Positions 36,900-48,011 of a stretch of 64,000 nucleotides of DNA are shown piece by piece (position 1 is the first letter of the stretch; each line of letters starts with the position of its first letter). The stretch covers positions 2,542,001-2,606,000 of the forward strand of contig NC_064679.1 in NCBI RefSeq assembly GCF_023278565.1, given 5' to 3'. A program made the position numbers and the translations under genes. The stretch comes from Colletotrichum lupini. Taxonomy: Eukaryota; Ascomycota; Sordariomycetes; Glomerellales; Glomerellaceae. The notes below the pieces were generated by a model. It was not told the DNA's origin. It was given only the letters and a program-made list of their open reading frames with translations, and searched no databases.

Positions 36900-39800
36900 G
36901 GGTATAATATAAGTTAAATAGGGTTATTAGGATCGTTTAAGCTTATTAACTTAACAAATTCCTTATATTTAACCCGAGGTAAGGGTTTTATTAACTTATT
37001 AGTAGGTATTATAATAGAAGGGAGATATTCTATTTTAATATTCCCTTTTTCTACTTCCTATTGAGTATAATAATAATATAGGGCAGTATGCTTAGTCCTT
37101 TAGTAATATTTAGGATTATAAATAAGAGATAATACCCTATTATTATCGGTTTTAATAATAATAGGTTTAATTTAATAACTTATTTCCGATAATAAATTCT
37201 AAAGCTAAATAGCTTCCTAAATAGCTTCCTAAAGTCTATTAAATTTAGCTTTTATAATAGAAAGTACCATAGTAAACTATTTTTTAGACTTCTAGCTAAT
37301 CGGACCTCTATTTAGTATAAATAAGTACTTAAAAGTTAATTTTCTAATACTTTTATACCCGGCCTAGTTAGAATTAGTATAGCTTACTAATTGTATAAGC
37401 CTAATATTACTATTATAAGTAATATTATAGTAAATAGTATTACTAAAGTATTTATAAATACTTTTTACTACTTTAAGTAGGTAAATAGTAGGCTTATAGA
37501 GGTATTAAGAGATAAAGGAGACTAAAAAAGCTAAATCAGCCCTAGTTATAACTATAGCATATATTAAAAATCCTACTAGGTACTAATAGGTTTTTAATAG
37601 CTCTTTTAGAGGTAAATAGTCGTCTTTTTTATTTCCTAAATCACTATTTAATATACCCGGATTTATAAGTATATTAGTAATTTTAGTTTCTAAAAAATCA
37701 TTATTATTAAGAATTTCCTTAATATAATAACTTTAAAAGAGAGAAATAGTCTTATTAAACCGATCTTTAGTAATTTTAATACTTAGGAAATTCGAGGCTT
37801 TACCTAGGTCTTTAATATCGATATATTTCGATATTTTACCCTTAATTTCCTCTATATATTTAATATTTTTATTAAATATAAGGAAATCGTTAATATAGGT
37901 AATAATAAAGGCAGGATTTTTAAAATCCTAGTTAAAATAGGTAGCCTCGTCGGATTTTAGAGGTAAAAAGCCTATTTTATTAAAAATAGACTTCAGCTTT
38001 AGTTACTATTATCTAGGGCTTTATTTAAGCCTATATAAGGCTTTTAAAAGCTATAATAACTAATTTTTTAATTTATCCTAATTTATAGTATTTAAATTAG
38101 GGTATTTTTCAAAAAATTTAGTTAAAAGTATATTAAAAGGGTCTATATATACCTCTTTTAATAAATCCCTATTTAAAAAGGTACTAATAACGTTAATTTA
38201 GTATATATACTAATTTAAAGGGGTAGATAGGGCTATAAGTACCCTATAAGTAGTCGGATTATTTTTAAAAACAAAAGTTTAGAAATAATTAACTCTATAT
38301 TATTATTTAAAGCCTCTAACTACTAATCAGGCCTTATATTTATTAATATTACTAGTATTAATATTAATTTTTCGTTTAAAAACCTATTTAGTAAATAGTG
38401 GATTTTTATTAGTTTTATAGACCTTATTTAGGTCTATAGCTAATAAAGTACCCTTTTGAATAATAACCTCTAGCTTAGAATATATAGCTTTTAACTATTC
38501 TAATTTTTCTAAGCTATTTAGAGCTTATTTTAGTATATTAAGCTCTAGAAGTAGGGTAATACTCTAAGTAAAATCTTTATATTTAGATTTTTTTTCCTTA
38601 AATAATTTAAGAATTAATACCTCTATTTTAGAAACTATTTCCTAAATATCTTCGATTTTATTAAAATTTTTAGAATATAAAAGAGGATTTACGCTTTTTA
38701 CCCCCTCTATTCTATTATTTTAAATAAATTAAATATATAAAGTCTATAATAATTAAGATCGAAAAGGATTAAAAGGGCAATATATAATATATATATTATT
38801 ACTTTCTTTTCTTAAATATATACTATTTTAAGTATAGGTATATATTTTATTCGAAGTAACTCGCTTTTAAGTAGGGTAATAAATAAGCACCCTAGAGCCG
38901 ATTTTTTTTAGATTAGATAAATCCGGCTTATTATTTCTTTTTAAAAAGAAATAATTAAGAAAAGCCTCTATAGGGGTCTTTTTAAGGCGTATATTAGCAG
39001 TAAAATTAACTAATTTGGTTAATTCTTTTAAAATTACGTCCTATAAATATAGGAGTAATTTTTAATTAGTAAAATAGTTCTAGCCTTTTCGATAAGGGCC
39101 CTATTAGTCCTTTTAGCTATACTATTTTGCTCGGGCATATAGGGCGTTAAAGGCTCTAAAATAATACCCTTTTTATTAATATAAAGTAATAATTCCCCTA
39201 TATTAAATTCCGTACTATTATCTAAGCGTAAATACTTAGGGTAGGAATTAAACTAATTAAAATAAAATTCTAGTTTATTTTTAAGAATATTAATTATATT
39301 CTCTTTAGTTTTTAAGAATTTAATATCTCGAAAACTAGTAAAATTATCCGTAAATAGAATAGCGTAATTATTTCTATTAATAGTAATAGGGGTAATTTTA
39401 ACTATATTAATATAGACCCTTTTTAATAGAAATAATGCCTAATTATAGTTAATTTTAGGCTATTACCTAGTTAACTTAGCTATAATATAGCTTAAGTAAT
39501 TTAGGTCTTTTTTCTTTAATTTATCTAAAGGAATTCCCTTAGTTATTTTTGTAGTTTTTAATAAATAAGAGTAAGAAAGATAACCTAATTTTTCGTACTA
39601 TTCTTAGGTAATTAAATAGGCCTAATTATCTGAATTTTCAAATAAATAATTAGTATTTTTTTCTATATTACTATTATTAATAGTAATATTATAAAGAGAA
39701 TTTTAAATAGATTCTAAAATATTTTTTAGATCTAAATACTAATTTTTAGGGTTTAAATTATTTTATTAATACCCTATAGTAGGTCTTTGATTTTTCTAAG

Positions 39801-41400
39801 TAATATTAAAGAAAAGTCTATGCCTTTTAAAGTCTAAATAAGTAAATATATTGCCCTTAGAATCTACTAAATAGTTCTTTTTAATATATCTATTATTTTT
39901 ATAATATAATATACTAAAAAAGATATTAAGTAGGAATTTTAGAATATATAAGGTATTTTTTAACTTTATAAATATAATTTTACTTCGTAAATAAATAAGT
40001 AAAATTAAGTCCCTAATACTATATAAGTATACTAAGCTAGCTCCGGTTCGAATAGGGGGTAAATCGTCCCTATTATTAAAGTTTTTAAATAAATCTATAC
40101 TATTAGTAATATAAACTATTAAACCCGTATTATATAACTACCTTTTAGTTATATTTATGCCTATATTAGCCGAATTATTAGTATTTTCTCTTAAAAGACC
40201 TAAATTATTATTTAGAGTCGAGTTAGGTAATATATAAAGGAGAAAAGGTTAATAATTTTTATTAAGTAGGTCTATAGTATAGTAGTTAGAACTACTAACT
40301 ATATAATTCCTTAATTATAAAAGCTGAGGGTTTAAATCTTTATATAAGTATTAGTTTTTCGTAAAAAAGTTAGGTTAGTTTCGGGGCTAGTTTCGGAGTT
40401 AGTTTAGTTTAGGTTAATATAAGGGCTTATTTAAGGGCTTATTTAGGTAATTTAAGGGCTTATTTAGGTTAGTATTTAGGTTAGTATTTTATTTATAATA
40501 AGTCTTAGACCTATCATACTTATTTTAAGAGTATTTATTATTCTTAATAGTATTATTAAATATAAGAATATTAATTTCTCTCTTATTTTCGTCTAATATA
40601 TTTATAATAAAAGCTTTTAAAATAGGGGGCTCTTTAAGTCTTAAATTAGACTTTTAATAATTAGCTTAAATCGGAAAGATATTAGTTAGAGCTAATATAA
40701 AGACCGTTTTTTAGTCTATATCCTTAATAATAGCTCCTACGCTTTTTAATTTAGAAATATAGCTTTTAAATAAGCTAATAAACTTATTTAAGCTATTAAA
40801 ATACTTTAATTTAATAACGTAGAATTCGAAATATAATTATTAACGTAAAACTAGTCTTATACTTTTGTAAGAAGTTTTAAGGGTATTAAGAGCCTCTTTT
40901 AGATTAATTTAATTAAAAATAAATAAAAGAGGCTTAGGTTAAATATTTTACTTTATTAATAATAAAGATTGGGTTTTTTACTCTTTAGTAATATTTTTAT
41001 ATTTATTTTTAACTTCGAAATAGGTATTTAATTTTAAAAGTTAAAGATAAATATAAAGAATAAAAAGCTAAGTAGTCCAATTTTAACTACCTTTTAAGCA
41101 TTAATTTTCAGGCATAAGGCAGCCTATAATTACCTTAATAATATCCACTATTATATATATTTTAAAATATATATAATATAAATATATATTAGTATTATTC
41201 TTAGTATAAATAAGCTTATTTTAAGCTTAGAATTTAAGCTTATTTTTAAGCTTAAAAATAGACTTATTTTAAGTCTAAAAATATATATAAGAAAAGTCTA
41301 TTTTAACTTCTTTTTTTTATAAATAAATATTTAATAAAAGTAAGTATATAGTATAAAAAGGGCTTATACTTCGTCTACTTTTTTATATATATAAATCCTT
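36900..41400 (-). pseudogene. Decayed Copia gag-pol
   Basis: Minus-strand relics in Copia order. The integrase core has LRLDNSTEFN and PYMPEQNSIAKRTNRALIEK at about 39,240-39,080. Reverse transcriptase has K-stop-VFKRK near 38,390, where Trp is expected, and YINDFLIFNKNI near 37,900. The RNase-H end has VGFLIYAIVITRADLAFLVS near 37,550, then SYTNSNWAGY near 37,370. Stops interrupt every few tens of codons. No frame of 60 codons remains. Confidence 0.8.
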
Positions 41401-41604
41401 TATTAAATATAAAGGTCGATTTCGAATTTTCGAATTTAAAAAAGTAATTTTAAGTAGAGTAAGATATCTTAATATATAAATATATATATACCGGATAAAG
41501 GTATATACCTAAATAATAATAGGTATAATATAAGCGAATAAAAATAGAAGAGCTCGGATACGTAAATAATATTTACTTAAGTAAATAAAACCTTAGTTAT
41601 ATAA

Positions 41605-41623
41605 TAACTAGGCTTATAACCTC
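41605..41623 (-). other. Primer-binding site of the Copia element
   Basis: Immediately inside the upstream LTR (after its last bases at 41,627) the sense strand reads AGGTTATAAGCCTAGTT. With one G-to-A change undone at the eighth base it matches the complement of the anticodon-arm region of eukaryotic initiator tRNA-Met (CTCATAACC). This is the type of internal-tRNA primer known for Drosophila copia. Confidence 0.5.
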
Positions 41624-41626
41624 TAG

Positions 41627-42135
41627 TACATATAGCTTTAACGAAGTAATACGGGATATTCTTATAAAAAATATAAAAAGTAAATATTTATATAGAAGTA
41701 AGAATATATAAATATAGGGGAAATAAGCGTATATAAAAGAGGTTTTTATAATAAAGAGAGTAATATAGTTAAATTACTATATAAAAAGTTACTTACTTAA
41801 TAAAAGGTCTAGGTAGGTAAATATACGCCTATATATAAGTATAAAAACCTCTTATTAAAATATTCTATTACTTATTAATTATAATATAATTAATAAGCGT
41901 ATACGTAAGTAAATGCGTAATCGTAGTACGTAATTCCGCCTCGAGTAAATTCTAGATTATTTAGTTACCTTCTAGTACTTTCTATTACTTACGTAAGCTT
42001 ATATAAGTAGTATTACTTATATAATTAATACCTATAATAATTTATAAAAATCGTAGATTAATATAGTACATAGTTTGCTTACGTAATATTAATAATAACG
42101 CGAATAATAAGGTAAACAAAGTTACCTTCGTAATA
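41627..42135 (-). repeat. Copia upstream LTR, intact copy
   Basis: 509 bp; the undivided copy of the split LTR. It retains the empty Gypsy target site as GAGTAAATTCTAG near 41,945. Confidence 0.88.
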
Positions 42136-42251
42136 ATAATTAGTATAAAAGAAGCTTAATTTACTAGTATATATTTAGAATTTTAAATTTAGTAGCGTTA
42201 TACTACTAATAATCGAACTCGTAGTTATAAGGTCGAAAAATCGAAGTCTGG

Positions 42252-42311
42252 AAAATCGTCTAAATTGGGTGATCTGTCGTGGGGGGTGATCCGTCGTGTG
42301 GGGTGGGGTCT
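42252..42311 (-). repeat. Right 60-bp terminal inverted repeat
   Basis: Inverted copy of 28,251-28,310 with one mismatch, followed by TA at 42,312-42,313. GC-rich against the AT-rich interior. Confidence 0.95.
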
Positions 42312-42313
42312 TA

Positions 42314-43911
42314 CTCGCTACTTGTCACTCGCGAAGGTACTTACTTGCTGCATCTCTGCGTCTACGTCTCCTCCGTCTGTGGCCGCTACGACATCTCGTC
42401 ATCCCTTTCGCTACCGTACCTTGGGCAAACGCACGACTCTTACCAATCCACTCTCGCTACCTTGCCTACTGTCACTCTGCCTACCAGGCTGTCAGCTTTC
42501 TCTCGTTATTTTTTTGGTGTCATTTGCCTCTTGAGACATTGAATATCGGCCGATCCATCGAGTCCAAGACCCTCTTGCACAATTCTTTCCCCGTCTCCTC
42601 CTCCTCCCCCAACAAGCTTCCTTGTCTCGCCCGGTGACCGGAAAGGCGTTTAATTTGCATCATCTTAGCATCTACCGTCTTTTCTCTCCTGTCGCATCAG
42701 AGCAACAGCGCGCGTTCCCTGGCGACAAGAAAAAAAGGTGGAGGCCGTCATAATATTCCCAGCTCCGCTATTAATCGCCCTCTCTCACTTTGAAACGTTC
42801 CAGCTCCAGTCTTGGACAGGGAACCCTTCACCCCGACCGTCACCTCCCGCTGCGGCTGCACCAACTTTCAGATTTCCCAGTCCTGCTCGCTGCTCAGACA
42901 CCCTCGCTCGACCTTGGGATTTCTCCGTGTACACTGCTACACACAGTACTCCGTACGGATACACAGCAGTCTCCTCTTTTTGCGTTGTCCTTGCGTCGAC
43001 AGTTGATCCCCACGCTGCCGCTGGATTGGACCTTGCAACGAACCAGGAAAGCAAAAACCCAGACAACCCGCTCAACCACCACCACAACCACAACCACCAC
43101 CGAATAACAAGACCTAGACCCAGACAGACCCGATCAAGGTTTATACCTGAGAAGGGCACCACCCCACAACCACCACCGAATAACAAGACCTAGACCCAGA
43201 CAGACCCGATCAAGGTTTATACCTGAGAAGGGACGCAAGAGAAGCAGCTGGTTGCCTCGCCTCACCACCAGTCGTTCGTTCCTTTTTCGCTCGTTTTACG
43301 GCTCCGCCGCGATTATTCCTTCTTGTCTCGAGAACCTGAACGGTTTATTCCTACGGACCCCGAACGGATACTATTCATATCTCATTATCCACACCCTGGA
43401 TCGTCCACCCTCAACGAACGAACCCTCCCGTCCACTTGCCGCCTTGTATCTTTTTCTCCCTCCCTCTGCCGGCCCAGAGCATACCTTACCATACCGATCG
43501 CCGACAAACCCAAAACCAAAGAAACACCTTTCCTTGCCTGTACACACCCCAGGTTTTTTTTTGTCATGTCCAATTGAGGGGGAATTCCTTAACTTGACTC
43601 TACCACACCTTATCTCACAAGGCCGCCTTACTACATACCTTAACTTGGGAGACTGCAGACGTCGTGCCACCGTGACACACCGAGCATTCCGGCCGTCCTC
43701 CCTTACCCAACCCAAATCGACCCTCGTACATTGCATTCCTAGTCGCAACTGCATGCTCTAGGTCACTGTTGCCCGCGCGATCGCAAATAACAGCCCTCCA
43801 GAGCTCGGCACGGGCACCGACACCTGCACCTGCTGCTCTGTCTCTGTCTCTGTACCAGTGTGTACTGGCAGAGGAATCCTCTCTAATTGTGTTGGTGCGA
43901 CTTGCCATGAG
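42314..43911 (+). other. Promoter and 5' leader region of the DUF1765 gene
   Basis: Base composition returns to normal at once after the transposon. The region is pyrimidine-rich with CACCACCACAACC-type runs, stops are frequent, and the frames show no domain. It most likely holds the promoter, a long 5' UTR and perhaps a leader intron. It contains a 68-bp direct duplication. Confidence 0.5.
43089..43232 (+). repeat. 68-bp direct duplication in the leader of the DUF1765 gene
   Basis: Copy 1 is 43,089-43,156 and copy 2 is 43,165-43,232, with an 8-base spacer CACCACCC. The copies look identical, from CACAACCACCACCGAATAAC to ACCTGAGAAGGG. The spacer resembles the start of the repeat, as in slippage or template-switch duplication. 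Confidence 0.92.
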
Positions 43912-46900
43912 ATGAAAGGCCCGACGCTGACGATGGCTCCGGCCGTTGTCCAACCAGTTAATGGTTCTTACCTACACCGATCCCATACCTCCGACGACCG
44001 TAACAACGCCTCAGCAGCGTCTACAACTTCAACAACAACAGCTCCCACACAGCAGAAAGGCTCGAGCGTGCAGGGACGAGCTGCATTCGAGCTTCCCTCA
44101 TTTGACACCCTTCCCGAGTTCAACACCAACCTCTACCTCGACGGCAAGTCCAAGGAAGCTGCTGCTAAAGAGCAGGCGGCCGCAGCCGCGCCACGACCAA
44201 ACCCGGCCATGTTGTTAAAACCTCCAAAAGAGGAGGACAAGGAGAACACGAGAGATGGAAAGCAAAAGGAAAAGGACAAAGATGCCGAGAAGCTGCAGAA
44301 GAGGGGCAGGAGGGCTTCGTTAATGGAGCGTCGTAAATCTTGGCTACCAACATCTAGATCGCCGTCAAAGTTCAAGGAGCCGCCGGTGCCCGAACGACCC
44401 GCCATGCCCGAAAGACCCAGCACTCATGCCGGAGACCACGTGAGCACTGCACCTCTTGCTGCGATGTCTGCCGCCCCCGTAGCACCGACACCGCCGACGC
44501 GACCTCTCGAGCCAGAACGCCCCAGGACGGTCTCGGAGAGTTTTGCTACCTTTGCGAAGAAGTCATGGATGTCCACATCCCGTTCCCCGTCCCCGAAGCG
44601 AAATCCAGACCCTCCAGCTCCACCGCCTTCTCGCCCTTCCCGAAGCAGGGCCCCGAGTAACGAGAACATCAAGGGTGTGGACTCGACCCGCAAGAGGCCA
44701 GTATCTATGCTAGTCGACACAGAGACTGCCGCTTCAAAGAGTGCCGAATCATTAAAGCCTGCACGCACCCTGAACAGAACCAGCACTTTCTTGACAAAGA
44801 TTAAGCAGCGACCGAAAAGCATGCTCATTACCCTTGGATCAAACAACGAGATCGATACAAATGCCTTGCCCCCATCATCACTAAGCTTGCCCCCGCCCAA
44901 ATCTGCTGTTGAGAGCGATCAGCCCAGCAAGAAGACCAAAAACAACATCAACAATAATAGTAATAAGATCAAAAAGCCCGAGTCGAAACCAGCTTCGTTC
45001 GCCGAATCCCAAACAACAGCAACAGACGAGTCTCTGACGAGCGAAATGTCAGCCAACAAGGATACCATCTGGTCGGTTTTCCGGTCGCTCGACACCGAGA
45101 GTGGAAGCTTCGCCACCAAAACCATGGCCCAGCGCATGCACTCTGTGCGTGTTACATTGTTGCCATTTTTGCGGACCTATATGAACCACATCACCAACAA
45201 GGGACTCATTCTGGAAGATGTTGAGCGGAGGGCCATTGTGCTGAACAAGTGGTGGACTGGTTTGCTGGATATGCTGGACGGTCAGGGCCAGCAGCTCCCA
45301 GGCGTTGATCGGCCGGTTTTGCTGGAGGCTTTGACGATGCTGATGATGAGACCAGAATGGCGACAGACGACGACGTACTTCATGTCGTTGGTGGATCGCT
45401 CACCAAACGAACGCGTCCGACCGCGATCGGGGACCCAGTCCACAGCAGACTCATCACAGGCATCGAGCCAAGCTTTCCTCGCCGAATCCGCCGAGCACAA
45501 TGTGCGGACCATGTTTGTGAGCAACCTCATGAAGCAGATGCAAATTGTGGTGGAAAAGATGTCGCTTCGACACGCACCTCTCAGTCTCGTCAATTGGTGC
45601 GGTAAGGCGTGCGCATACGCGTTCTTTTTCTGCCCGTCTGTGGCCGAGATTCTCGTGCGATTGTGGGATTTGCGGCCTGAGCTCATTCGAAGGACGGCTG
45701 ACGAGTTTGGACTGCCCAAAAAGAATGGCGGCGAGAGCGAGGACATCATGGCCCTGTTCCCACCTAATGTGGGCGTATTGGGCTGGCAATCGCAAAAGAC
45801 AATCAGTGCTCGCTTCAAGGAACGAGTGAAACTTTCCGTGATGGCGGCGAGGATCCCTTGGTTTAGTCCCTGGGTGACGCGATGGCGTGGTGGTGATACT
45901 GACTTGTTTTTCATCTTCTGCAAGTACTACCACATTCTATCTGAGGAGTTCATGCCCGAAGGCCTCCCTCTGCTTGAGAAGGCGCGGTCGCCAGGTTTCA
46001 TACTGGTACAGGCCCAGATCCTCGCGTGTATCGAGTCCACGATCCACCGCCAGGCCGAAGTCGACGCTATTTACAACCCGCCCATGCCGACAGATTCATT
46101 TTACGGCGCCGATGCTGCTGCGACCGCGATGACAATCCCAGGGAACTTGTTGAAGAACATGGCCGAGAACCGCCTCATCGTGTTGTTGAAGGATATTCTG
46201 GGCGAATCGTTACCAGTCATTGCTGCCGCGAGACGAACCTTTGCCGAAGCCTTCCTCTCTGTGACTCGTGCTGCGACCCGCCGCGTATCCGCTTTCGACC
46301 ACAGCGCCGTGTTCACGCTCTGTGATTTCTTGGAAGAGGCACTGGTGGCTTACGACCAGCTCGACGATCTCGAGAACCCGAATATCGCCAAGAGTATCGA
46401 CTGGTCTTTTTGGCTCAATGTCTGCAGAAAGATGCTCATCTCCGACAACGCTATGACGGAAGTTCGGCTCCTGTCCTTCATCTTCTCGACCTGGGAAGCA
46501 GTCACGGCAAATCCCGTACGGAAGAAGGCTTTGTGTCTGGACTGGCTGCTTACCGAAGAGACGTTCGACACCTACTTCAACCACTGGTGCCCAATGGTCC
46601 GCGGCTACTACATGCGCCTGCTCTGCTGGCGTATCTGTCGTGACGGCGGCAGCGCGAACGAAGTTGATGCGTGAGTTGTGCCATATCCCGCAAGTCAACA
46701 AGACTTACTGACATTCACAGTGAAATCTTCCTTGTTGCCGCCGCAAGACTGAAGACCGTCTGGGCACATTACCTCTTCCTTCGCAACGCCGCCGATGCCG
46801 CAGGAAGGCTGCCGCCCTCGACATCACCATGCCTCCCCACGCCGGGCAAGAAGTTCATGATCATCCGTACGGAAGTGAACATTCCGCAGCCAGGCTACTT

Positions 46901-48011
46901 CAACCAGCCATTCGACTCGTTCTCCAAGATTGTCAATGGCGAGGGAGTCATGTCGTCAACGCCGGCGACAGAAACTAAGGAGGTTGCCAAGCCTGATAAC
47001 AGCAAGAAGCGCTGGTCTCTGCTTGGCAAGGTGCTGTCTTTGGGTGGTAACGGTTCAGATGGCGAGGATAATGAGTCCTCGCGCAAGGAAACGACGTCGT
47101 CCAAGTCCGCCACTCTTTCCAAACGCCGTCAAGGAGGCCCGCCTCTGCCTCCCAAGATTTCCACTTCATCGGCCTCAGCTGTCACGACGTCGTCTGACGG
47201 CAGCTCGCCGGGCACCTCGCCGATCTTTATGGAGCAGAAGTTCGTGTTCAAGTTCACGCTGACCTGGCAGCCTCCTGCCGTCACCCAGCCTCGCGATCGC
47301 ATCCTTACTCGCCCACGCCTTCCCGCCCCGGCGCAGGCCTGGGTCACTTCCCGTTCGAGAAGCGGCAGCACCCCTCCTCCACCTGCTGCTGGTCTTCCCG
47401 ATCCCACACGGTGTGTCTCTGGCTCTAAGAAGAAGGGCCTCGTCGACGAAGCCAAGAACGCCAGTCCTCTCGCCTCCCCTACCCTCGAGCGCAAGTCTTC
47501 GGTCACTGCGGTGTCGTCATCCTCTCTCGTGCGCAGGCTCAGCAATAAGTTCGACTTTGAGAACAACCCGAACGTGGAGCTGATGACCTTCGACTTCGAA
47601 AGTGCAGAGAAGTCATCTGCTTCATCCGTGTCTTCCGACTCATCAACGGCCTCATCGCCTACCGAGAGCAAGACCGAGGAGGAGGCGCAGCAGCCGTCGG
47701 AGTCTGCGCCCCAACCCCCGCAATCCAAGGCCATGGCCCAGGCTCATGCCGTGCTCCAGGCTCAGCAACGGCCTCACCTGTCCAAGTCCGGAAGTCGTAG
47801 GACCGGCCCCGAGCCCCTTACACAACCCCTTCGCCCAACGGGAATTTACGTCAAGCGCGCCGTTTACGCCGGTCGTGCTTTGGCCGAGTGGAGCATCGTC
47901 GTTGCCGAATGCAACGGCTTCGTCGACCGCAGACGCGATGAGGGCGTTCTCGGCCTCAGCGATGTGGAAGTCCCGATGCTTACTGTCGAAGGCTTCCGAA
48001 AGCTCGGCTAA
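43912..48011 (+). CDS. Large DUF1765 (UPF0592-type) protein of unknown function
   Basis: Two exons, 43912-46670 and 46721-48011, with a 50-nt intron (donor GTGAGT, branch TTACTGAC, acceptor CACAG). The product is 1,349 residues. The first 400 residues are low-complexity, rich in Ser/Pro/Lys and basic (for example KSWLPTSRSPSKF and a similar KKSWMSTSRSPSPKR). From about residue 405 a helical domain begins AQRMHSVRVTLLPFLRTYMN, followed by LNKWWTGLLDMLDG and MMRPEWR. It continues through RLLCWRICRDGG across the intron to VWAHYLFLRN. I assign this to the conserved fungal DUF1765 region; that assignment is from memory of the family. The C-terminal part is Ser/Pro-rich with a conserved-looking end, YVKRAVYAGRALAEWSIVVAECNGFVDRR. 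The start at 43912 or 43933 (better context) cannot be decided. The role is unknown. Confidence 0.75.

Larger units (their letters stand above)
29978..42135 (-). mobile_element. Ty1/Copia LTR retrotransposon, RIP-degraded, inserted in the pogo-like element
   Basis: Sense strand is minus. Its upstream LTR is 41,627-42,135. Its downstream LTR is 29,978-30,300 plus 36,544-36,729, split by a Gypsy element. Both are 509 bp once the Gypsy element and one copy of its target duplication are removed. Sense-strand ends are TGTTACGAA... and ...TATACGCA before decay. A purine tract (AAAAGAGGGAG in sense orientation) touches the downstream LTR at 36,730. A primer-binding site with AGGTTATAAGCC lies next to the upstream LTR. 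The internal part (36,730-41,626) runs integrase, reverse transcriptase, RNase H along the minus strand, the Copia order. Confidence 0.85.
28251..42311 (+). mobile_element. Fot1/pogo-like DNA transposon, RIP-degraded, split by nested LTR elements
   Basis: The ends are 60-bp inverted repeats flanked by TA. Between the left repeat and 29,977, the plus strand reads as a decayed transposase with a psq-type helix-turn-helix, a CENP-B-like domain and the start of a DDE domain. The 116 bases between 42,136 and 42,251 are presumably the displaced 3' end. Without the nested LTR insertions the element would be about 1.9 kb, a usual size for Fot1/pogo elements. It cannot be active on its own: stops occur every few codons and the catalytic acidic motif is altered. 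Confidence 0.8.

Noticed and set aside
28251..42311. A CRISPR-like, viral or mitochondrial origin for the AT-rich block
   Set aside because: The block resolves fully into LTRs, polypurine tracts, pol relics and inverted repeats with RIP-type changes; no mitochondrial genes or spaced short repeats.
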